64,000 nucleotides of DNA from Marivita hallyeonensis (GCF_900129875.1 NZ_FQXC01000005.1:124001-188000); one strand, 5' to 3'; numbered from the stretch's first letter, positions 1 to 9,575 are shown. Notes: generated by a model not told the origin, from the letters alone. Program-made: numbers and translations.

Positions 1-865
1 TCTGGATTAATTCGGCGAGCCGTTCGACCAATTTGGATTTCTGCACCTGATAGGGGATTTCGGTCACGACAATCTGCCATTGACCGCGGCCCAGATCCTC
101 GATCTCCCACTTCGCCCGCACGCGCATCGACCCGCGTCCGGTTCGGTAAGCCTGAGCAATCGTTTCTCGCGATTCGACGATGACACCGCCGGTCGGGAAG
201 TCCGGTCCGGGCACGTAGTTAAGCAGCGTGTCGTCGCGGGCGTCGGGTACCTTGATGAGATGAAGACAGGCGTCGATGAGTTCGGCGATGTTGTGCGGTG
301 GAATGTTGGTGGCCATGCCGACTGCGATGCCGGACGAGCCGTTGGCCAGAAGATTGGGGAATTGTGCGGGCAGGACGACCGGTTCCTGCAGCGTGCCATC
401 GTAATTGTCGCGAAAATCGACGGCGTTTTCGTTCAGGCCATCAAGCAGGGCTTCTGCCACAGAGGTCAGCCGCGCTTCGGTGTAGCGGGCCGCGGCCGGG
501 TTGTCGCCGTCGATGTTGCCGAAATTGCCCTGTCCATCCACGAGCGGGTAGCGAACGTTAAAGTCCTGTGCGAGACGCGCCATCGCATCGTAGATCGCGG
601 CGTCGCCATGCGGATGGTAGTTGCCCATCACGTCACCGGAGATCTTGGCCGATTTTCGGAAGCCACCGGTGGAACTCAGACGCAACTCGCGCATTGCATA
701 AAGGATACGACGATGTACCGGTTTCAACCCGTCACGCGCATCGGGCAAAGCGCGGTGCATGATCGTCGACAACGCATAGGTCAGATATCTCTCGCCGATG
801 GCACGGCGTAGCGGTTCTGCCACATCTTTGGGCGTCATCTTGGGGTCGTCGACATCATCGGCCAT
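1..865 (-). CDS. parC: DNA topoisomerase IV subunit A, 5' part only (3' end beyond window)
   Basis: The reverse strand encodes about 288 residues starting at an ATG at 865 and running off the left edge. ParC is the breakage-reunion subunit of topoisomerase IV, which decatenates daughter chromosomes with ParE. The visible part shows the winged-helix CAP-like region with [11 protein letters not shown] (about residues 51-61), the quinolone-determining stretch around NYHPHGD (residues 82-88) and the catalytic tyrosine in AARYTE (Tyr128). The position equivalent to E. coli ParC Ser80 is Ala89. The N-terminal acidic extension before the conserved core fits alphaproteobacterial ParC more than GyrA; GyrA is the alternative but less likely. 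No ORF in other frames over this stretch resembles a protein family. Confidence 0.9.
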   Translation of the reverse strand, partial: MADDVDDPKMTPKDVAEPLRRAIGERYLTYALSTIMHRALPDARDGLKPVHRRILYAMRELRLSSTGGFRKSAKISGDVMGNYHPHGDAAIYDAMARLAQDFNVRYPLVDGQGNFGNIDGDNPAAARYTEARLTSVAEALLDGLNENAVDFRDNYDGTLQEPVVLPAQFPNLLANGSSGIAVGMATNIPPHNIAELIDACLHLIKVPDARDDTLLNYVPGPDFPTGGVIVESRETIAQAYRTGRGSMRVRAKWEIEDLGRGQWQIVVTEIPYQVQKSKLVERLAELIQ

Positions 866-1003
866 AGATGATGTGATACGCGGCCCCTGAAAGGCCGTAA
901 AGCAATTGCGGGAAAAATTTTCGCCTTTCCCCGTCGGCGCGTCCAAAGAATCGCGTTAATGTAAGTAAATGCTGCTCGGGCGAGGGGCGGTTGGGGGATA
1001 GGA

Positions 1004-1552
1004 ATGAACAAGTATATCGTGATCGCGTTCGCATTCATGGGCGTGTGGTTTTATGAAGCCTCCGGCGGCGCGGATTTCGAACCCGGCGAAAACACACTTG
1101 TCGTGTTTGCCGAGCCCAAACCAATTCCTTCCAGAGCTGAACCGCGTGCCGAAGTCGTGGCCCGCGCCGACACCTCCGCTACTCTCCTGACCGACGTCGT
1201 CGAAGCGCGCGGGACTGTTGAAATCGAGCAGCCAGCCGCGACCGAAGGTTTGGCTATCGCACGGATGGAGGCGTCGGAGCCGGTCACAGTCGCCGATGAA
1301 CCAGATCAAGTCGCCGCAATCGAACCGATCGCACCGGCACCAGAGCCGGTCCGCGATATTCGCTTTGTCGATGCGGACCGCGTGAATATGCGTAGCGGAC
1401 CGGGGACAGATTTCGATGTCGTCGGCAAGCTGTTGCGCGACGACATGATCGAAATCCTGGATGATGCCGGGACAGGATGGTTGCGCCTGCGCGTCACGGC
1501 GACAGGTGAAGAAGGCTGGATGGCTGACTGGCTGGTGACGGCCGCAAACTGA
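1004..1552 (+). CDS. SH3 domain-containing exported protein
   Basis: A 182-residue protein with an N-terminal hydrophobic segment (about residues 4-18) that could act as a signal anchor, then a low-complexity Ala/Glu/Pro-rich linker, and a C-terminal bacterial SH3 (SH3b) domain from about residue 120. The domain shows the typical VNMRSGPGTDFDVVGKL and GWMADWLV signatures. SH3b domains usually bind cell-wall peptides, so a periplasmic or envelope role is likely, but the ligand is unknown. The stop codon is one base before the GTG start of the following SDR gene, so the two are probably translated from one message. Confidence 0.75.
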   Translation: MNKYIVIAFAFMGVWFYEASGGADFEPGENTLVVFAEPKPIPSRAEPRAEVVARADTSATLLTDVVEARGTVEIEQPAATEGLAIARMEASEPVTVADEPDQVAAIEPIAPAPEPVRDIRFVDADRVNMRSGPGTDFDVVGKLLRDDMIEILDDAGTGWLRLRVTATGEEGWMADWLVTAAN

Positions 1553-1553
1553 C

Positions 1554-2381
1554 GTGACCGCACGGACCATTCTTATCACCGGTTGCTCGTCCGGCATCGG
1601 CCTCGATACAGCGCGCCGCTTGCAGACCAAAGGCTGGCAGGTGTTCGCCTCCTGCCGCAGGGAAGATGACTGCGAACGTTTGCGCGCAGAGGGTTTCGGC
1701 GCGCCCTGGCTCGACTACGAGGATCCGGATAGTATCGCGCGCTGCGCGGATGAGGTGTTGTCACGCACCGGTGGAACGATCGACGCGGTGTTTCACAACG
1801 GTGCCTACGCTTTGCCCGGCCCGATCGAAGACATCCCGGCCGACGGGATGCGAGCGCAATTCGAGGCGAATTTTCTTGGATGGCACGATCTCAACCGACA
1901 TGTCATCCCGGCGATGCGGGCGCAGGGCCATGGCCGAATTCTGTTCAATTCGTCCGTTCTTGGTCTCGTGGGCATGAAGTGGCGTGGTCCCTATGTGGCC
2001 ACGAAATTTGCCCTGGAGGGTTACGCTGACGTGCTGCGCATGGAAATGGCCGAGACCGGCATCCGCGTCGTTCTGATCGAACCGGGACCGATTGAAACGG
2101 AGTTCCGGAAGAACGCGGTCAAGCAGTTCGAGAGATGGGTGGATTGGAAAACTTCGGCCCGCCGCGACCAATACGAAGCATCTCTGCTTGATCAACTCCA
2201 CAAGGGCGGCAGTTCCAAAGTCCAGTGGCCGGCGTCTGCCGTGACCGACGTGGTCGAGAGGGCGCTGACAGCGCCCCGCCCGAAAGCCCGGTATGGCGTG
2301 ACCACACCCACGCATGTGATGGCGGTTGCCCGCCGCTTGCTGCCCACGCGTGCGCTAGATTGGCTTTTGTCGAAAGCCTGA
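1554..2381 (+). CDS. SDR family NAD(P)-dependent oxidoreductase
   Basis: A 275-residue classical short-chain dehydrogenase/reductase. The cofactor motif TGCSSGIG is at about residues 9-16, the NxA-region is HNGAYA, and the catalytic Ser...YxxxK is seen as NSSVLG followed by YVATK. A C-terminal region extends the usual 250-residue fold. The start is GTG one base after the stop of the SH3 gene, which implies translational coupling. The substrate cannot be read from sequence; relatives are annotated as broad SDRs. Confidence 0.85.
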   Translation: MTARTILITGCSSGIGLDTARRLQTKGWQVFASCRREDDCERLRAEGFGAPWLDYEDPDSIARCADEVLSRTGGTIDAVFHNGAYALPGPIEDIPADGMRAQFEANFLGWHDLNRHVIPAMRAQGHGRILFNSSVLGLVGMKWRGPYVATKFALEGYADVLRMEMAETGIRVVLIEPGPIETEFRKNAVKQFERWVDWKTSARRDQYEASLLDQLHKGGSSKVQWPASAVTDVVERALTAPRPKARYGVTTPTHVMAVARRLLPTRALDWLLSKA

Positions 2382-2451
2382 CTTTTCATTCGCCTTCAGG
2401 CACGTTACGGCTACGTCAAACAAACACCGGTTGTAAGAAAGACACGTACAT

Positions 2452-2652
2452 ATGTTGAGTGACCCTCTCTTTATCATCGCCGCCATCGCCTGTCTGGCGG
2501 TGGTTGCCGTGCTTTTGTTCGGCATTGGCAGCTTTGCCAAAGGCGGAGAGTTCAACAAGAAATACGCCAACAAAGCGATGCGATGGCGGATCATTGCCCA
2601 GTTCGCGGCGGTGGTTCTGATCCTTCTTTTCGTCCTGCTGCGCGGAGAATAG
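2452..2652 (+). CDS. Twin transmembrane helix small protein (HIG1-like)
   Basis: A 66-residue protein with two hydrophobic helices (about residues 6-26 and 46-63) separated by a polar loop containing GGEFNKKYANKAMRWR. This loop and the length match the HIG1/hypoxia-induced-protein-like twin-helix family common in alphaproteobacteria, often next to a PduO-type adenosyltransferase as here. Members are inner-membrane proteins; in mitochondria HIG1 proteins associate with respiratory complexes, but the bacterial role is not established. Stop and next start are only three bases apart. Confidence 0.8.
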   Translation: MLSDPLFIIAAIACLAVVAVLLFGIGSFAKGGEFNKKYANKAMRWRIIAQFAAVVLILLFVLLRGE

Positions 2653-2655
2653 CAG

Positions 2656-3228
2656 ATGGTCGTCCTCAACAAGATCTACACCAAGACCGGGGACGCCGGA
2701 GAGACCGCGCTTGGCAACGGCGCGCGTGTGGCGAAACACGCTATGCGTGTGACCGCCTACGGAACGACTGACGAATTGAACTCCGTGGTCGGCCTCGCGC
2801 GGCTCCACGCGGTCGAGGAAACGGACCGCTTGTTGTCCCTCATTCAGAATGATCTTTTCGACCTTGGGGCAGACCTGTGTCGTCCCGATATGGAAAAGGA
2901 TGCAGAGGCTGAATACCCGCCGCTGCGTATGGTGACCTCTCAGGTTGAGCGGCTCGAATCCGAGATCGACGCGATGAACGCACGGCTGGAACCGTTGCGC
3001 AGCTTCATCTTGCCCGGCGGCTCACCTTTGTCGGCTTACCTCCACCAGTGCCGCACAGTTGCGCGGCGCGCCGAGCGGCTCACAGTAGAGCTCGCCACGA
3101 TGGAAAGTGTGAATCCGGCGGCGGTCAAATACCTGAACCGCCTGAGTGATTGGTTCTTCGTGGCCGCCCGGATTGCCAATGATGATGGCAAGGCGGATGT
3201 GCTTTGGGTTCCGGGCGCGAACCGGTAA
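2656..3228 (+). CDS. Cob(I)yrinic acid a,c-diamide adenosyltransferase, PduO type
   Basis: A 190-residue PduO-family ATP:cob(I)alamin adenosyltransferase, which attaches the 5'-deoxyadenosyl group to corrinoids to make the coenzyme B12 form. The N-terminal ATP-binding motif KIYTKTGDAGETAL is at residues 6-19, YGTTDELNS follows at about 35-43, and the C-terminal helix bears the conserved LNRLSDWFFVAARI. Full length for the family. It is tightly linked to the preceding small membrane gene. An adenosylcobalamin user is not seen in this window, although methylcorrinoid chemistry is suggested by the distant mttB gene at 37 kb. Confidence 0.93.
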   Translation: MVVLNKIYTKTGDAGETALGNGARVAKHAMRVTAYGTTDELNSVVGLARLHAVEETDRLLSLIQNDLFDLGADLCRPDMEKDAEAEYPPLRMVTSQVERLESEIDAMNARLEPLRSFILPGGSPLSAYLHQCRTVARRAERLTVELATMESVNPAAVKYLNRLSDWFFVAARIANDDGKADVLWVPGANR

Positions 3229-3300
3229 GCGCTTCTTCTTTTCAAAAATATGCTTGCGCGCCGCGGCCACTCCGCGCGTCGGATTGAGGTCCGTGCAGGC

Positions 3301-3618
3301 TTAGCCTTCGCGGTCCGTCACGTTTTCCTTGAACGATTTTTCAAAGGCTTTCTGTTGCTCCGGCGACGCATCGGTCTGGTGCTTGGCCTTCCATTCCGCC
3401 ATGGGCATGCCGTAAAAAATCTCGCGCGCCTCTTCTTTATCAAGCGTGACCCCGCGTTCGGCGGCGGCTTCCTGGTACCAGCGGCTCAGGCAGTTCCGGC
3501 AGAACCCCGCAAGGTTCATCATGTCGATGTTCTGCGCGTCCGGGCGATCTTCGATCAGGTGCTGTCTCAGACGGCGGAAGGCAGCGGCTTCGATCTCCAG
3601 TTGCGTTTGTGCGTCCAT
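3301..3618 (-). CDS. DUF1244 domain-containing protein
   Basis: A 105-residue protein dominated by a DUF1244 domain: the conserved cysteine pair in NLAGFCRNCLSRWY and the motif GMPMAEWKAKHQ are clear. The start at 3618 is chosen because AAGGAGACC lies just upstream on the reverse strand; a longer reading to 3678 is possible but has no such site. The function of DUF1244 is unknown; members are short, acidic, cytoplasmic and mainly proteobacterial. It ends convergently with the adenosyltransferase gene and follows the N-formylglutamate amidohydrolase-like gene with a 16-base gap. Confidence 0.85.
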   Translation of the reverse strand: MDAQTQLEIEAAAFRRLRQHLIEDRPDAQNIDMMNLAGFCRNCLSRWYQEAAAERGVTLDKEEAREIFYGMPMAEWKAKHQTDASPEQQKAFEKSFKENVTDREG

Positions 3619-3634
3619 GTTGGTCTCCTTGGGG

Positions 3635-4372
3635 TCAGTCGCTTGTCTGCTCCAGCGCAGCTTCAAGCAAAGGGGCAAGTCTTTCGCCCCAAGCGGCTTG
3701 CGACGCTTCGGTTTCGATCAGATCGTTGCGCAGTTCGATAAGTGTGTTCTGCCGACCGTGATGCAAGGCGTGCCGGTCGATGGCATCGCCGGGCAGATGG
3801 CCGGGATAGGGTTGGTTGCGCCCGACGACCAGGTCCGGCTCTGCCTCAAGCAACGCAATCAGCGGATCGGAGAGGCGGCTGTCATAAGCATGCAGGATGC
3901 CGATATGCCAAGGGCGGCTTGGGCGGGACTTGAGTTGCCGTGTGTAGGAGTGGATCGCGACGATCACGGTGTCTTCCCGCCTCTCGGCCAGTGAAGACAA
4001 CGCCTCGTGGTACGGCCGATAATAGGCATTCAGCCGCCGTTCTTTCTCGGCCTCGTCCACAAAGCGGTTCCCGGGTATCACGGACCCGTCGTAGAGCCGC
4101 ATCAGCAGCGTGGGATCATCTTCGCCGCGGTTCGGGTCGATGACGAGGCGCGAATAATTCGCAAGAATCGCTGGCGCGCCGAGCGCATCTGCCAAAGCCA
4201 GTGTGACGCCGGCGGCACCGGGATCGAATGCGATATGACGCGACATGTCCGCATCGGTCAGGCCAAGCGTACCTCCAAGTTCCGGTGGGACGGTGTTGTA
4301 GGCATGGTCACAGGTGATCAGCCAGCGGGACGACCGGCTTTCTCCGTGGATGTGATAAGGCTCGAATGTCAT
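3635..4372 (-). CDS. N-formylglutamate amidohydrolase family protein
   Basis: A 245-residue member of the FGase (HutG-like) family of zinc-dependent amidohydrolases. Family landmarks are ITCDHAYNTVP near the N-terminus, NYSRLVIDPNRG, VAIHSYTR and the C-terminal LIELRNDLI. The family includes enzymes that remove formyl or other N-acyl groups from glutamate, but the substrate of this copy is not predictable since no hut genes adjoin. The start at 4372 gives family-typical length; the frame stays open to 4624 without homology. A second, divergent family member lies at 57.3-58.0 kb in a catabolic cluster. Confidence 0.8.
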   Translation of the reverse strand: MTFEPYHIHGESRSSRWLITCDHAYNTVPPELGGTLGLTDADMSRHIAFDPGAAGVTLALADALGAPAILANYSRLVIDPNRGEDDPTLLMRLYDGSVIPGNRFVDEAEKERRLNAYYRPYHEALSSLAERREDTVIVAIHSYTRQLKSRPSRPWHIGILHAYDSRLSDPLIALLEAEPDLVVGRNQPYPGHLPGDAIDRHALHHGRQNTLIELRNDLIETEASQAAWGERLAPLLEAALEQTSD

Positions 4373-4568
4373 GGTCACGTCATCTCCCGAGCGCATCAAA
4401 TAGTTGAGTTGCGCCGGAAAGGGAATTGCGCAATAAGGCCGCAAAACCGTTAGCGGTAACACAAGAATTGCGCTGTGCGGGAGAAGTCGCGTGAACTGAC
4501 ACCGCCAATGCTCTAGGTTGGCGTGAAACGACATCCAGCGGCCTGAATTAAGAAGGACTGTTCTTTCT

Positions 4569-6014
4569 ATGAGACGTTTGCGGAGTGTGAAAATCGTGGC
4601 CACACTTGGCCCGGCATCCAGCACCTATGACATGATCCGGGCTTTGCACGAAGCCGGGGCGGACGTGTTCCGCCTGAACATGAGCCACGGCAGCCACGCA
4701 GAGATTGCGGAACGTCACGCGATCATCCGTCAGGTCGAGAAAGACCTCGACAGCACTATCGGTATTCTTGCGGATTTGCAGGGGCCGAAGCTGCGCGTGG
4801 GTGTTTTTGCCAATGGCGAAGAAGAACTCGAGGAAGGTGCCTCTTTCCGCCTTGATCTGGCTGAAGAAGAGGGCACTGCCAAGCGTGTGACGCTTCCGCA
4901 TCCCGAGATCTTTGCGGCGCTCGAACCGGGCGCACATCTGCTGGTGAATGACGGGAAGATTCGCCTCAAGGTCGAAGACTGCGGCAAGGATTTCGCGGAC
5001 TGCACCGTGATCGCGGGCGGCACGATTTCCAATCGGAAGGGTGTGAACGTGCCCGATGTGGTTTTGCCTTTGGCGGCGCTCTCGGAAAAAGATCGCAACG
5101 ATCTGGAATTCGTGGCGGATCTGGGTGTTGACTGGCTGGCCCTCAGCTTTGTTCAACGCGCGGAAGATGTGACCGAGGCGCGTGCTCTGTGCAAAGGGCG
5201 CGCGGCGATCCTGTCGAAGATCGAAAAACCCGCCGCCGTGAAAGCCTTCGAAGAGATCCTCGAAGTGTCCGATGGTATCATGGTGGCGCGGGGCGATCTT
5301 GGGGTGGAACTGCCGGTCCAGAATGTCCCGCCAATCCAAAAGCGTCTTATTCGTCGGTGCCGCGCGGCGGCCAAGCCGGTGATCGTGGCGACGCAGATGC
5401 TGGAATCGATGATTGAATCCCCGATGCCGACGCGTGCCGAGGTCTCGGACGTGGCCACGGCGATCTACGAAGGCTCCGATGCCATCATGTTGTCTGCGGA
5501 ATCCGCCGCCGGTGATTATCCGGTCGAGGCCGTGACGACAATGAACAACGTCGCCGAAGAGGTCGAAAGCGATCCCACCTACACCGAGATCATCGAGGCG
5601 TCGCGGGCCGCGAAACGGGCAACTGTCGCCGACGGGATCGTGGCGGCGGCGCGGGAAATCGCGGAAACCACAAATATCAAAGCGATCTGCTGTTTCACGT
5701 CATCCGGCACAACCGCGCTTCTCACGGCGCGGGAACGTCCCCGCGTTCCCATCATCGCCATGACAAGCTCGGTCGGTACGGCGCGACGACTGGCCCTGAC
5801 ATGGGGCACGGAATGCGTGATCACCGGCGATCTGGAGCGGTTCAAGCAAGCTGTCGTAAACGCCGCGCGGGCGGCCCGGTCGGGTGGCTACGCCGACGAG
5901 AACGATCAGATCCTCGTAACCGCTGGTGTGCCCTTTAACACACCGGGAACAACAAATATTCTGCGGGTGGCTCCCTGCGACGAGCGTTTGATTTACAATA
6001 CGGACCCAGAGTAA
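4569..6014 (+). CDS. pyk: Pyruvate kinase
   Basis: A 481-residue pyruvate kinase, converting phosphoenolpyruvate and ADP to pyruvate and ATP in lower glycolysis. The substrate-binding barrel contains KIVATLGPAS, FRLNMSHG, the lysine in LSKIEKPAA, MVARGDLGVELP and the active-site motif VATQMLESMIESPMPTRAEVSDVA (read as separate short motifs). The C-terminal regulatory domain ends with VTAGVPFNTPGTTN. It is divergent from the preceding amidohydrolase gene and followed after 33 bases by a small membrane-protein gene. Confidence 0.97.
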   Translation: MRRLRSVKIVATLGPASSTYDMIRALHEAGADVFRLNMSHGSHAEIAERHAIIRQVEKDLDSTIGILADLQGPKLRVGVFANGEEELEEGASFRLDLAEEEGTAKRVTLPHPEIFAALEPGAHLLVNDGKIRLKVEDCGKDFADCTVIAGGTISNRKGVNVPDVVLPLAALSEKDRNDLEFVADLGVDWLALSFVQRAEDVTEARALCKGRAAILSKIEKPAAVKAFEEILEVSDGIMVARGDLGVELPVQNVPPIQKRLIRRCRAAAKPVIVATQMLESMIESPMPTRAEVSDVATAIYEGSDAIMLSAESAAGDYPVEAVTTMNNVAEEVESDPTYTEIIEASRAAKRATVADGIVAAAREIAETTNIKAICCFTSSGTTALLTARERPRVPIIAMTSSVGTARRLALTWGTECVITGDLERFKQAVVNAARAARSGGYADENDQILVTAGVPFNTPGTTNILRVAPCDERLIYNTDPE

Positions 6015-6047
6015 GCTTCCCTGGGGGTAACGAGTGGGAGTGGGGAC

Positions 6048-6269
6048 ATGGATCCTGACACGCTTTTTGTGGTGGGGCTCGGTCTAGGCGTTCTTTCGGT
6101 TCCGGCGGTCGTCTCGGCGATTTCGCGGGGCGAACGTCCGCGGATCGCAACGATCACGCTGATGATTTCGGGTGCGATGATTGTCTGGGCCATCACGAAC
6201 AAACCGGGTGGTTATCCGCTGGAGCAGGTGCCTGCGATCGTGGCACGCGTGATCAACCGCTTCACCTGA
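6048..6269 (+). CDS. Small two-helix membrane protein, unknown
   Basis: A 73-residue protein with two hydrophobic segments (about residues 5-25 and 34-51) joined by a short basic loop. I do not recognise a named family. It follows pyruvate kinase with a 33-base gap and a GTGGGGAC stretch before the ATG, so it is likely cotranscribed. Its size and topology suggest an inner-membrane protein conserved only among close relatives. Confidence 0.6.
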   Translation: MDPDTLFVVGLGLGVLSVPAVVSAISRGERPRIATITLMISGAMIVWAITNKPGGYPLEQVPAIVARVINRFT

Positions 6270-6391
6270 ACCCTACGCAAATCCTCTTGCATCAGGCGGG
6301 AACCCCGCCTATACGGCGCGCTCTACCCGCACGGCCGGTCAATATGGCATACCGAGTCGTGCGTTCACCGATCGAAAGACAGGAGACGGAA

Positions 6392-6592
6392 ATGCCGAAA
6401 ATGAAGACGAAATCGAGCTGCAAAAAGCGGTTCAAGGTGACGGCCAAGGGCCGCATCAAGGCAGGTCAGGCAGGCAAACGCCACGGCATGATCAAGCGTT
6501 CGAACAAGTTCATCCGCGACGCGCGCGGAACCACCACGCTATCGAAGGCTGATGAACAGATCATCAAGCCGATGATGCCCTACGCGCGCTAA
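6392..6592 (+). CDS. rpmI: 50S ribosomal protein L35
   Basis: A 66-residue L35 with the signature [15 protein letters not shown] and the basic central [14 protein letters not shown]. The ATG at 6392 follows the strong ribosome-binding site AGGAGACGG; an upstream extension to 6287 has no homology. It forms the usual pair with rplT, 12 bases downstream. infC, often upstream of this pair in other bacteria, is not adjacent here. Confidence 0.97.
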   Translation: MPKMKTKSSCKKRFKVTAKGRIKAGQAGKRHGMIKRSNKFIRDARGTTTLSKADEQIIKPMMPYAR

Positions 6593-6604
6593 GGAGGAAG
6601 AGCT

Positions 6605-6970
6605 ATGTCCCGAGTCAAAGGCGGAACCACAACGCACGCCCGTCACAAGAAGGTCATCAAGGCGGCGAAAGGCTATTACGGCCGTCGCAAGAACACCTTC
6701 AAAGTCGCCCGTCAGGCGGTCGACAAAGCCAATCAATACGCAACCCGCGACCGTAAGAACCGCAAGCGCAACTTCCGCGCTCTGTGGATTCAGCGGATCA
6801 ACGCGGCGGTGCGCGCGCATGACGAAGCGCTGACATACTCGCGCTTTATCAACGGCCTTACATTGGCCGGTATCGAAGTCGACCGGAAGGTTCTTGCCGA
6901 TCTTGCTGTGCACGAACCGGAAGCCTTCGGCGCGATCGTCGATCAGGCGAAAGGCGCGCTTGCAGCGTAA
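6605..6970 (+). CDS. rplT: 50S ribosomal protein L20
   Basis: A 121-residue L20, a primary 23S rRNA-binding assembly protein of the large subunit. [16 protein letters not shown] begins the extended N-terminal arm, followed by [13 protein letters not shown] and [28 protein letters not shown] precedes the ATG. It is the last gene of the rpmI-rplT unit and is followed by a clear intrinsic terminator. Confidence 0.98.
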   Translation: MSRVKGGTTTHARHKKVIKAAKGYYGRRKNTFKVARQAVDKANQYATRDRKNRKRNFRALWIQRINAAVRAHDEALTYSRFINGLTLAGIEVDRKVLADLAVHEPEAFGAIVDQAKGALAA

Positions 6971-6994
6971 GCGGCGCAAATCTAAAGTAGAAAG

Positions 6995-7018
6995 CCCCGC
7001 CGTTGCGCGGGGTTTTTT
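6995..7018 (+). terminator. Rho-independent terminator of rpmI-rplT
   Basis: CCCCGC (6995-7000) pairs with GCGGGG (7007-7012) across a six-base loop and is followed by six T residues, 24 bases after the rplT stop. Confidence 0.9.
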
Positions 7019-7263
7019 ATTGGCTCTGGCAACAAAATTGCTTTGAATATGCCTTCATAAAAAGAATCGAAAAGTATTTCGCAGAATTTCTTTCCTTTGT
7101 GAGAGATCGGCTTACTTCCGCCGTAGGGGAGAATAGACTCGACTCTTTTTCGGCATGTTATATGGTGTGTTTAGTTTACATGTTTGATGTAAACTTCACG
7201 TGACACCAAGCTTCGAAAAGCGCTGGATAACAAGCGTTGAGCCACATCAAAAGAGGGCTTTCA

Positions 7264-7890
7264 ATGCCGTTCCGAACATTCATGGCAGGCAGGTCTGCAT
7301 CGCCCGTTACGGCGATCATCGCTGTTTTGATTGCGATCTATGCAACTCTTGCACTTGTCGTAGGATGGGGCCTCCGGGTCGACCTTCTGGTGCGTAACCC
7401 GACTGCCGATGCGGCGATGGTCCCGGCGACAGCATTTTGCTTTGTCCTGTCCGCGGGGGCTATTCTTGGCGCGCTTGCCCAGAACAGGTACATGGTACGT
7501 ACCCTTACCGCTGCGATCCTTGTGATCAGCGCGGTCACCAGCTTTGGACAGATCTCCGGCTGGACGGATGCCACCGGGCTTCTGTTCATTCAGGTGGCCG
7601 AGTCAGAGCGTATGGCACCTGTGACAGCGGTCGGTTTCCTGTTCGTGACCTACGCAATCAATCGTTTGCGAAACGGGCGGACCTTCGCCGTTCAGGCGAT
7701 CAGCGCCCTCGGCTTATCGAGCGCTATCGGAGTTGCGGTCCTCGCCATCAGTGACGTGACCGGCCTTATCAATGGATGGTTTCTCTCTGGTGTTTCCGTA
7801 CAGACAGCCGCGCTGTTCAGCATCCTGTTCTTCGCCCTCTCATGGACTGGCGTTGCGCCTGCCGATGATACGGACCGACTTGCCTTTTAG
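7264..7890 (+). CDS. Multi-pass membrane protein resembling a sensory membrane domain
   Basis: A 208-residue protein with about six hydrophobic segments and a short hydrophilic tail. The pattern resembles the uncharacterised membrane-sensor half of some histidine kinases and diguanylate cyclases, but no output domain follows before the stop at 7890. The ATG at 7264 follows AGAGGG; a TTG at 7237 in frame is an alternative. The upstream region (7021-7263) is AT-rich and holds no other recognisable gene. Function unknown. Confidence 0.6.
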   Translation: MPFRTFMAGRSASPVTAIIAVLIAIYATLALVVGWGLRVDLLVRNPTADAAMVPATAFCFVLSAGAILGALAQNRYMVRTLTAAILVISAVTSFGQISGWTDATGLLFIQVAESERMAPVTAVGFLFVTYAINRLRNGRTFAVQAISALGLSSAIGVAVLAISDVTGLINGWFLSGVSVQTAALFSILFFALSWTGVAPADDTDRLAF

Positions 7891-8060
7891 GGCACGGCAA
7901 ACCTTGAATCCTACGTTGAGAGTAACCTGACAAGGTCAGCGCCGTTGCCGAAAGCGCCGGTGGCACCTTGGTGCATTTCGTTCCACCAGAAGAACGCCGA
8001 ACTTGTGTTCGCAGTTGCGTCAGGCAAGATGCCGGACATGCCGCAAGTCCGGAGACCTTC

Positions 8061-9545
8061 ATGCGCGCCGTGCCCCTTTCCGTTCTTGTCGCACTTCAAG
8101 CCACCGTTTCTGCCGCGTCCATGGTGGTTGAGATCGTCGCGGGTCGGATGCTGGCGCCGTATGTCGGGATGTCGCTCTACACCTGGACGTCGGTCATTGC
8201 CGTAGTTCTTGCAGGGTTTTCGGCGGGCCATTGGATTGGTGGACGGCTTGCAGATCGACCACGGACCAACGCCATGCGCGCGACCGGGTGGGCGCTGGTT
8301 GCCGCAGCGGTGACCACGGCGCTGGCGAGTGTGGCCTTACGCGCCTCGGCAGAGCCTGTCCTGACGCTCTTGCCAAGTCCGGTCTGGGGGATCACGGGCC
8401 TGACACTCGCCGCTTTCTTCCTGCCGTCGCTGTTCGCGGGCATTCCGGCGCCGTTGCTGACGCAAGTCTCTCTGTTGGGGCCATCAAGACAGGGACAAGC
8501 GTTGGGTGCGATGTTTGCAGCAGGCGCGGTCGGAGCCATCGTTGGCACGCTGCTTGCCGGTTTCCTGTTTATCTCGTGGCTCGGTAGCCTTTGGACCCTG
8601 GCAACCGTTACCGCAGTTTACGCAATTGGAGCGGCGCTGTGTTTTTGGCTCGCAGGTCGCCTGACATGGACCGAGGGGGCCTCGGTTGTCGGTGTGTGTG
8701 CCGCCATGGTCTTTACCGCGTTGTCGCCCAACCCGTGCACTGTTGAAAGTCGGTATTTCTGTTTGCAAACGGTCGATGTGGCGGCAGATCCTGCGCGTCC
8801 AACCCGGGCCATGGTGATCGATCATCTTGTGCACGGCATCTCCGCCGAACACGCGCCAGAGGTGATGTTCACGGACCACGCCGCGATGCTCGACGCGCTG
8901 TCCCGCTTGAGGTCGCTTTCGCCGGATCCATCAAGCTTTCACATCGGTGGTGGCAATTACGCGCTGCCCCGCGCCTTTGCCATGCGGGGACTGACGCGAA
9001 CCACCGTCGCGGAAATTGACCCTGCTGTGACGGATCTCGCCATGCAGGACTTCTGGTTTGATCCGGGCGGCACGCGCATTCTCCATATGGACGCGCGCCG
9101 TGCGTTGCGGATTGAGGATCTCGAATACGATATCATCGTCGGCGACGCCTTCACTGATACGGCCGTTCCGCAACATCTGGTGACCAAGGAATTCTTCGAA
9201 CTGGTCCGACGTCGGCTGGCACCGGACGGCACGTATCTGATGAACGTCATCGACTACGCGGACCGGATGCAGGCGGTCGGGAGCGTGGTGGCAACGCTGC
9301 AAAGCGTCTTTCCCGTGGTGGAGGTCTGGTCCGAAGCGCGCCGGCCCGAGCCGGGCGAGCGGGTTGTGATGGTGATCGCGGCGGGGATTGCAGAAACCCC
9401 TGCGAACAGCTTCTCCGTACCAGCGCCCGAGCGCACGACGTTTGCCGCGCTTGGACAGGGGTTCGTCGATCAGATTGCGTCCAACGGCATCGAGCTGACA
9501 GATGACTACGCGCCGATTGACCGGCTTGTAGGCCCGCGCGACTGA
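8061..9545 (+). CDS. Fused membrane transporter/spermidine synthase-like protein
   Basis: A 494-residue two-part protein. The N-terminal half (about 1-220) has six to seven transmembrane helices with the loop motif WIGGRLADR typical of fused MFS/spermidine-synthase proteins. The C-terminal half is a Rossmann-type methyltransferase/aminopropyltransferase fold with GGGNYALPRAFA, VAEIDPAV and YDIIVGDAFTD, matching SpeE-like binding of decarboxylated S-adenosylmethionine. Real spermidine synthase activity is uncertain for this fusion family. GGAGAC lies just before the ATG; an upstream in-frame extension to 7968 lacks homology. Confidence 0.85.
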   Translation: MRAVPLSVLVALQATVSAASMVVEIVAGRMLAPYVGMSLYTWTSVIAVVLAGFSAGHWIGGRLADRPRTNAMRATGWALVAAAVTTALASVALRASAEPVLTLLPSPVWGITGLTLAAFFLPSLFAGIPAPLLTQVSLLGPSRQGQALGAMFAAGAVGAIVGTLLAGFLFISWLGSLWTLATVTAVYAIGAALCFWLAGRLTWTEGASVVGVCAAMVFTALSPNPCTVESRYFCLQTVDVAADPARPTRAMVIDHLVHGISAEHAPEVMFTDHAAMLDALSRLRSLSPDPSSFHIGGGNYALPRAFAMRGLTRTTVAEIDPAVTDLAMQDFWFDPGGTRILHMDARRALRIEDLEYDIIVGDAFTDTAVPQHLVTKEFFELVRRRLAPDGTYLMNVIDYADRMQAVGSVVATLQSVFPVVEVWSEARRPEPGERVVMVIAAGIAETPANSFSVPAPERTTFAALGQGFVDQIASNGIELTDDYAPIDRLVGPRD

Positions 9546-9575
9546 ATCGCGAAGCGTTGCTCGTCTTGCGAAAGA

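Noticed and set aside
7021-7203. 66-residue frame after the rplT terminator
   Set aside because: It begins within the terminator and lacks a ribosome-binding site.
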